From assembly GCF_014529535.1 (NCBI RefSeq), contig NW_023503584.1:410190-474189 (forward strand): DNA of 64,000 nucleotides, read 5' to 3'. Position numbers and translations under genes: made by a program. The DNA is from Bradysia coprophila. Its lineage: Eukaryota; Arthropoda; Insecta; Diptera; Sciaridae. The notes under the pieces were generated by a model, which worked only from the letters and a program-made list of their open reading frames with translations, was not told where the DNA came from and made no database searches. This document shows positions 58,149 to 64,000 of this stretch, piece after piece (position 1 is the first letter of the stretch; each line of letters begins with the position of its first letter).

Positions 58149-61100
58149 ATGCTCCGTTTTCTTATCAGCAGTCAAAGCGAAGATAAAAGACCAAAACCAA
58201 TTTGCTTTGGATTTAACGAACCGGATCCAAAATTCACTGGACGAACAGACGAATTGCAGACGTTGGACAAAGTTATCAACAACCAACCCGGTCACTATCC
58301 CCTTGCAGTTGTCATTCACGGATTGGGAGGTATTGGGAAAACTCAACTTCTCAGAAAGTTCATCGCACAAAAGCTGTTACCACCTATTCCAGTTTACAAT
58401 AACGTCATCTGGATCAATTCAGAGAGTATTAGCTTAATGTTGAATGCTTTCACAGAACTGGCTGATATTTTACGCATTAAAATGAAAAGAAAAAATAATG
58501 AGAAACTTAAAGATGAGGATTTAAAGTTGCTAATTTCAAAGGTGCTAAACGGCCTGTCCTCATCGGCAACGGTGATAGCTTTCGACAATATCGATCAGGG
58601 AGAAAACAAAACAATTTTGAAAATTGTACTTACAACGGGAGTGTCAGGTGTTAGGCCTCATATCTTCATAACATCCCGTATACAAAATTGGAGCAGATCC
58701 ATACATGCTATACAATTAGGAGTATTCAATGCTGCTGATGCCCTCGAATATGTTTCATCTAATTTGTGGAATGAGGACAATATTTATGCGGACTTAGATA
58801 CGGATAAGACATCATTGGTGGAATCGGTACAATATTTTCCGTTAGCTTTAGCGCAGGCGGTAGCTCACATCAACCATCACAGACGCGTAAGAAAATTTCA
58901 AATTGGCGACTACCTACTCGAGTTTAACATGCAACTAAAAGAAACTCTTAACTCGCAATTCTTTCAAAATGACGATTTTAACTTATACAATCAGACCACA
59001 CTCACAACTTGGAAAGTGACGATTGCCGCATTAAACAACTATGGAACGGAAGGAGACCTGGCACTCAAAATTCTTCGCATCATTGCATTTTTCAATCCTG
59101 ACGAAATTCTCCGAGAGATTTTCTGTAAACTGACAGATGATGATGTGACAGGCGCTGTAAACCTCCTGGTTAACTACTCGATGGTCAACAGTAAGGATTC
59201 CCAGAGTTCTCTGAGTATTCACCGGCTGGTGCAGCAAGTAACGAAAATTGAATTGAAGGGTACTAAAGGTTCAACCGAAGCAATTTTGCAGGACAGTCTT
59301 CAGATCATTTCAAAAATGAAGGACGATCCCAAATTTAACAATTGCCTGCAACATGGAGTTTCGGTTTTTATCGCTGCTCTAGAATTCGAAGATTTGGTCC
59401 ATGAATACAAAAAATTTCCGGCTATGATTTTGTGTAGTTTCAACCGCGCTCGCCAGTTTCACACAGCAATTAGCTTTGGAGAAAAAATAAATGACCGCTT
59501 GACGTCCGTTTTCGGTGAAATGGATACAGAAATTTTAAACTGTAAATTTTGGACTGCTTTTTCGCACAGGAATGTGCACAACTATCTGGAATCAAACCGT
59601 ATTGACAAAGAAGTATTCGAAAAACGGAGAAAGATTTTAGGTGAAAGTGATCGGGACACTCTCGCCAGTAAAAAAAATGTTGCAAATGAATATGCTTATA
59701 TAGGCCAAAGGGATAAGGCACTCCAAATGCATCAAGAAGTGATCGATGTGTTAGAGAATCTAATGAATTCACAAGACTATGACGTACAAAAAGACATACT
59801 CGATAGTAAATGGCGCATAGCTGTTATTTATAATAAATCAGGCCAAGTGTCTAAATCGTTGGCAATGCACCAAGACGTTTTTGAGAAACGGAAAACAATT
59901 TTGGGGGATAAACATCCAGACACACTCGAAAGTATGTCAGGCATTGCTTTCGCTGTCAGTCATATGGGGAGATATTCTTATGCCCTCGAATTACACGAAA
60001 AAGCTTTTGTCACACGAAAAGCTATTGGTTTCCATGAGACGGATCCAGACGTTATTTACAGTAGGCAGGGAATGGCACTAGCAAATAGGGGCATAGGAAG
60101 ATCTTCTAAATCAGCTGAAATATATAAAGAACTGTACGACCTATGGAAACCCATATACGGAGAATGTAATGCGAGAACACTGGATTTCTTATACGATCTC
60201 GGTGTGCAGTACAACCAACTGGGCAAACAGGTCGACGCACTCAAAATACATGAAGAAGTTTTGGAAAAACGAAGAACGATTTTCGACGAGAATTGTCTAA
60301 AAATATTTGAATGTAAATTCTTAATAGCTCACACATATTTTCTTGCCGGCGATTATACCACAGCTCTGCAAATGTTTAGAGACAATTATGAGAGAGCAAA
60401 GATATCATTGGGGGAGGATTTTATATTTACACTACAGTTCAAATGTTACGTCGCCCTTAGCTACCGACATTTAGGTGAATATCGTAAGGCTCTTCGAATG
60501 TATGAAGAAGCTATTCATAGATTGAAGGAAATATGGGATGATAATTATATAATAACGATGGACTATGAATTTGAAATGGCTACTACGTACAATGATCTGG
60601 GAAGATATTCTGAAGCACTTCAATTACATACAAAAATTCTTGAGAAAAGAAGAGCCGCTTTAGAAGATCAAAAATTACCACGCATTATTGATAGTAAGTC
60701 GAAGATCGCTGATACATACAATAATCTGGGCAAATACGCTGAAGCACTACAACTGCACCAAGAAGTATTTATTGAACGAGAACGAGCAACTGTTTCAGAG
60801 GATGCTCATCCAATAACACTTCTGTACAAGTCGAATGTCGCTGTTTCGTACGGAAATGTAGGTAACCACTCAAAAGCATTGGCAATACATAAGAAAGTTT
60901 ATGAGCAACGGAGGAAAATATTGGGAGATAATCACCCTCACACACTTGACAGTAAGTTTCGCTTGGCCATTTCAAAAAATGCATTGGGAGAAAATTCTTT
61001 AGCCCGTCAATGGCATGAAGAAGTCTATCAGCAACGCAAAACTATTTTGGGGGAGAATCACCCACATACATTGGACAGTAAATATTACATTGCTATTTCA

Positions 61101-61475
61101 CTAAATAATCTGCGGAATTATTCTCTGGCACGTCAAATGCACCAAGAGGTCTATAAAACGCGAAGGTCTATCTTGGGAGACAATCATCCCCACACACTTG
61201 ACAGTAAGTTTCATATAGCTATTTCACTCAGCAATTTGGGAAGAGATTCTGTGGCACGGCGGATTCATCGAGAAGTTCATGATCAACGAATGGTCGTTTT
61301 GGGAGAAGATCATCCTCAAACACGTGACAGTGAAGTTCACATTACCTTATCACAAACTGTATGTTGTTTTCGGCCATTGGTACGGGTTTGTTTGCAAAAT
61401 TTTCGAATAAAAATGGCTGAAGCCAAAATAGATATACCTGACGAGGAGGTTATGCCATTCAGAACCGCGGACTAG
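58149..61475 (+). CDS. NB-ARC ATPase with kinesin-light-chain-type TPR repeats (1108 aa)
   Basis: One uninterrupted frame. Residues ~29-39 hold FTGRTDELQTL, Walker A is GLGGIGKT (58-65), Walker B VIAFDNID (141-148), sensor ITSR (173-176), a GLPL-like YFPLALAQA (228-236) and a winged-helix-like SIHRLVQQV near 360. From about 480 to 1065 run some 13 TPRs of ~42 residues, ending in near-identical units with LGDNHPHTLDSK. This is the STAND-ATPase layout: a nucleotide switch with a repeat sensor. No effector domain is visible, and it lacks the CARD and WD40 repeats of Apaf-1/Dark. An upstream exon is possible because TTTTCTTATCAG at 58158-58169 is a good 3' splice site. GTATGT near 61360 could be a donor, making the last ~37 residues doubtful. 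Immune or signalling function and horizontal origin are inferences. Confidence 0.85.
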   Translation: MLRFLISSQSEDKRPKPICFGFNEPDPKFTGRTDELQTLDKVINNQPGHYPLAVVIHGLGGIGKTQLLRKFIAQKLLPPIPVYNNVIWINSESISLMLNAFTELADILRIKMKRKNNEKLKDEDLKLLISKVLNGLSSSATVIAFDNIDQGENKTILKIVLTTGVSGVRPHIFITSRIQNWSRSIHAIQLGVFNAADALEYVSSNLWNEDNIYADLDTDKTSLVESVQYFPLALAQAVAHINHHRRVRKFQIGDYLLEFNMQLKETLNSQFFQNDDFNLYNQTTLTTWKVTIAALNNYGTEGDLALKILRIIAFFNPDEILREIFCKLTDDDVTGAVNLLVNYSMVNSKDSQSSLSIHRLVQQVTKIELKGTKGSTEAILQDSLQIISKMKDDPKFNNCLQHGVSVFIAALEFEDLVHEYKKFPAMILCSFNRARQFHTAISFGEKINDRLTSVFGEMDTEILNCKFWTAFSHRNVHNYLESNRIDKEVFEKRRKILGESDRDTLASKKNVANEYAYIGQRDKALQMHQEVIDVLENLMNSQDYDVQKDILDSKWRIAVIYNKSGQVSKSLAMHQDVFEKRKTILGDKHPDTLESMSGIAFAVSHMGRYSYALELHEKAFVTRKAIGFHETDPDVIYSRQGMALANRGIGRSSKSAEIYKELYDLWKPIYGECNARTLDFLYDLGVQYNQLGKQVDALKIHEEVLEKRRTIFDENCLKIFECKFLIAHTYFLAGDYTTALQMFRDNYERAKISLGEDFIFTLQFKCYVALSYRHLGEYRKALRMYEEAIHRLKEIWDDNYIITMDYEFEMATTYNDLGRYSEALQLHTKILEKRRAALEDQKLPRIIDSKSKIADTYNNLGKYAEALQLHQEVFIERERATVSEDAHPITLLYKSNVAVSYGNVGNHSKALAIHKKVYEQRRKILGDNHPHTLDSKFRLAISKNALGENSLARQWHEEVYQQRKTILGENHPHTLDSKYYIAISLNNLRNYSLARQMHQEVYKTRRSILGDNHPHTLDSKFHIAISLSNLGRDSVARRIHREVHDQRMVVLGEDHPQTRDSEVHITLSQTVCCFRPLVRVCLQNFRIKMAEAKIDIPDEEVMPFRTAD

Positions 61476-61844
61476 CGCGTAAGTTCGATGTTAATGACCA
61501 CCTTGACACCAATTAACTTTGATTTAGGTGATGTATGTATTATAGTAGTATTATAGTATATTGTAAATAACAATTAAGTAAAGAAGCAATATTTCATTCC
61601 TTCAGTGGATTTTATTTTCCTAGAAGCAAAACATGGAACCATAGAGGTTAGCATGGAACAAGGACCTGATCCAAATGAACGATTTATTTATAGGATGAAA
61701 TTTAGTTGGTATTGTCACTATGTCACTGCAAATGTGCAAACATTAAAGTTGCAAGTCATTTATTGGACATAAAAAGGAAATATTCTATTATCGTACGTAA
61801 TCGAATGTGGTTGAATAAAACTTAAAAACGTTTTTGCAAAGTTA
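61476..61844. other. 3' flank of the NB-ARC gene; no gene seen
   Basis: AT-rich. The first AATAAA on the coding strand is at about 61813. No domain recognised. Confidence 0.4.
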
Positions 61845-62004
61845 CAACGCACTTCAAGCAAAATGCTATTAATGACAGCTGCCGAATAAATACTATTTTG
61901 TATGGAAAAACTGTCCGAATTTTTTTACAGTGTCAAAATTTGTTCGATACACTGTCCAGTTTCAGTACCCTATTTAAAGGACCACTCATGCTTTAAGTGT
62001 GTTG
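61845..62004. mobile_element. MITE, CAACGCAC family, 7-bp TSD (second full copy)
   Basis: 160 bp, ends CAACGCACTTCAAGC and GCTTTAAGTGTGTTG, flanked by perfect AAAGTTA (61838-61844 and 62005-62011). It shares GACAGCTG, ACACTGTCCAGTTTCAGTA and CCACTCATGC with the copy at 12542-12703. Confidence 0.85.
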
Positions 62005-62617
62005 AAAGTTATCATGTGCTGTGCAAGGTTGTCATGGGAAACGTATCCCCGAACCGTAAAAACATTTAGAGTTATTTCAGGCTTCCAAACGTTTAGTAGA
62101 CCGTGTGCGATTTTGAGAAACAAGTTTCATATTTCGATAAAAAGAAGATTTACCAAGAAAACCATTGAAAAAAAATATTTAATTTTTTTTATAGAAATTA
62201 TTGAAAAGTATTCTTGCCATCCCAATGCCATCACACTTATTAGAATCTTAGTAATGAATCCAATTAGAATGAATTATAATGGATCGGTATATCCTTTTAG
62301 TCTCATTCAAATTACAGCTTTTAAAGTGAGATATAAAATCAAGCAGACATTTTTCAGATATTCTGTTTACACTTTTGTTCTACAGAATAATAATCTACAT
62401 CAATCAAAATTAATTATTTATACTTCCTCTAGGAGTTTGAGTTCATTTTACCACCTTTTTCTTGGTAATTAGTTAGGAGATTGAAGATACACTTTATGTA
62501 ACTTTTTCAGATTTTTAAAAATGGCGGAACATATTCTTTATAAATAATTTTTGAAAGATTTTTTCACCCCAAGATAGGGGACCAAAAATTGTTAAAAAAT
62601 TGCAGACCATTTCCGAG

Positions 62618-62765
62618 TAAAAAAAAGTTCTCACAAAGCCTAAATCAGTCGAATTCAGACTTCTCACTGTCTCAGTGAGGATAATTTTGTATGAAGCGGA
62701 GAACTGAGAAGTCTGAATTCGATCGATTTAGCCTTTTGAGAAGTCTCCCTTAAGCATTTTTTTAC
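62618..62765. mobile_element. hairpin MITE, GTAAAAAAA ends
   Basis: AAAGCCTAAATCAGTCGAAT and ATTCGATCGATTTAGCCTTT pair, with TTCAGACTTCTCA/TGAGAAGTCTGAA inside. The outer ends are GTAAAAAAAAG and CATTTTTTTAC. About 148 bp. Confidence 0.75.
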
Positions 62766-63133
62766 TGGGGGAATGACAGCCTTGGGTCGCTTCACCAAAT
62801 AATCGCTTCATGGGTCGCTTCATGGATCATGTGATCGAAAATTTAATTTTCTAACAAATGATTTTGATTTTAAAATTTCGTATCTCAAACGACCGACTTG
62901 AAGGCAGTGCCATCGCTGATTTTTGTGGTAGCGACGGAAATTTAAGAATCAAAATCGTTTATGAGGAAATGAAATTTTTGATCCATGAAAATATTGTTCG
63001 GTGAAGTGACAGAAGTGACCGACTTGCCGACAGCGTCTATCATTGAGAGTCCTGTGAAATAGTGCTCAAAACCACAATCTATTGGAGTGCGTTTGTATAG
63101 CTCGAAAATACCAAGGTTCTGAAAGAGGTAATG

Positions 63134-63247
63134 AAGAATCTCGCGCAGGCTTAATTCACAATGACTCACAAAGTGACATGTTCCTTATACAAAATGTGTC
63201 ATTTTGTGTATCATTGTGAATCACACCGGCGCGAGATTCCTAGCAGC
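63134..63247. mobile_element. hairpin element, GGAATCTCGCGC ends
   Basis: AGAATCTCGCGCAGGC at the left pairs with GCGCGAGATTCCTAGCAGCC at the right; ATTCACAATGACTCACAAAG and ATGATACACAAAATG-type words form the inner stem. Related pieces lie at 40090-40120 and 55289-55400. Confidence 0.7.
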
Positions 63248-63281
63248 CCTGAAAGAACATGTGAAGACACATCTGAGTTGA

Positions 63282-63655
63282 TCCAAGGTTCTGAAAGAAC
63301 AGGTTAAGACACATTTGAGTTGATCACGAAGGCGGTGACACACAAATTTTGACAAATAGATGCTATTTATTGAACATACTCAATACAGATTGTTTGAAAT
63401 GTCAACCTGATAAAAACTATTTTTTTTCTTCAAGTTGACATTTCAAACAATCTGTAATGAGTATGTTCAATAAATAGCATCTATTTGTCAAAATTTGTGT
63501 GTCAGCCGCCCTCGTGGGTGTCTTAACCTGTTCTTTCAGAACCTTGGAGTTGATCAGGAAGGAGGTGACACACAAATTTTGACAAATAGATGCTTTTTAT
63601 TGAACAGACTCATTACAGATTGTTTGAAATGTCAACTTGATAAAAACTTAAATCA
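63282..63655. repeat. 266-bp inverted repeat followed by a third half-copy
   Basis: 63282-63547 is an inverted repeat (CCAAGGTTCTGAAAGAACAG against CTGTTCTTTCAGAACCTTGG, and CACACAAATTTTGACAAATA in both arms) with a loop of about 25 bp. From about 63548 the left arm begins again (GTGACACACAAATTTTGACA through GTCAACTTGATAAAAACTT). A ~47-bp tandem repeat of CTGAAAGAACA-GTTAAGACACA words precedes it (63248-63320). Confidence 0.8.
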
Positions 63656-64000
63656 AATTTCTCTCTTTGGCGAAAAACGTAAATAACCACGGGAGATGCC
63701 AATATTAAGTAAAACATCGTTCCCACCCCAAGACCTGTTTACAAGTTCTGCTGAAAAAGCACATGGGTACCCACACATGTTTAAACATGACAGCGCCACC
63801 ATGCTCTCTCTCTCTACGTTCAGTGTTTTCATAGTGTGGCGAGTGTAAAGTATTTTGTTTAACGTTTGCCATTGCCTTTAAATTTTACTGAGAAATCATC
63901 AGCGAGCCACTTTATTAATTGTTAAGATATTCAAAAAAAATACAAACAAACCACCAGCCACCGTTATGATGAAATGTCTACAAAACTCTATTCACCTCCG

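Larger units (their letters stand above)
62012..64000. other. gene-free end of the window with hairpin elements
   Basis: No gene recognised; a 157-codon frame at 61999-62472 starts inside the MITE and has no domain. Hairpins at 62618-62765, 63134-63247 and 63282-63655 are listed separately. A weak inverted pair around GCTTCACC/GGTGAAGTGAC spans about 62787-63012. A short CT repeat lies near 63808. Confidence 0.5.

Noticed and set aside
58149-61475. Bacterial contamination or endosymbiont insertion as the source of the NB-ARC gene
   Set aside because: AT content and flanking insect MITEs match the rest of the window, and a plausible splice acceptor lies at its start. Ancient transfer remains possible, but raw contamination is unlikely.
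61999-62472. 157-codon plus-strand frame after the NB-ARC gene
   Set aside because: It starts within the end of a MITE, is AT-driven in composition (Ile, Phe, Lys, Tyr) and matches no family known to me.

Overview
The window looks like nuclear DNA of an insect, probably a fly (Diptera). It is AT-rich, its genes have GT-AG introns (one only 56 bp) and AATAAA signals, and its proteins are animal families: an insect-type Ly6/quiver protein, S28 serine proteases, PUSL1, DUSP19 and NOM1. No operon-like gene runs, tRNA, rRNA or CRISPR were seen. I cannot name the species from sequence alone. Layout: 1-11930 is a scrambled cluster of near-identical Ty3/gypsy LTR-element pieces on both strands, forming large inverted repeats. 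12226-13224 is a GPI-anchored Ly6/quiver gene. 13732-14109 holds a small Ty1/copia remnant. 14110-26630 has no recognisable gene but carries a 21-bp minisatellite and several hairpin (MITE-like) elements. 26631-27425 (minus) is an unusual protein with two ubiquitin folds and a coiled coil. 30300-32190 is a Foldback-like element whose inverted arms are built of 42-bp repeats around a loop of ~52-bp repeats.

33046-40585 is a tandem duplication of a secreted PRSS16-like (S28) protease gene, seven exons per copy and both intact. The duplicated block also carried the tail of a small convergent gene, and large palindromes lie just outside copy B on each side. 42279-44366 holds PUSL1 and a DUSP19-like phosphatase whose reading frames overlap by 17 bases, which suggests one dicistronic transcript; the phosphatase frame shifts just before its catalytic motif. 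44785-45330 (minus) is an unrecognised 181-residue protein, and 46180-49682 (minus) is a complete nine-exon NOM1 gene for ribosome biogenesis.

49900-56110 is a dense nest of DNA transposons with readable target-site duplications: a Mutator-like family (8-9 bp), two hAT-like elements (8 bp) and others inserted into one another. 58149-61475 is a large open frame of NB-ARC ATPase plus kinesin-light-chain-type TPR repeats, an architecture common in fungi and bacteria and unusual in flies. It is the best candidate here for a little-described system. The rest, to 64000, is repeat-bearing intergenic DNA. Exon limits were worked out by hand from reading phase, splice motifs and comparison of duplicate genes. 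No searches were run.
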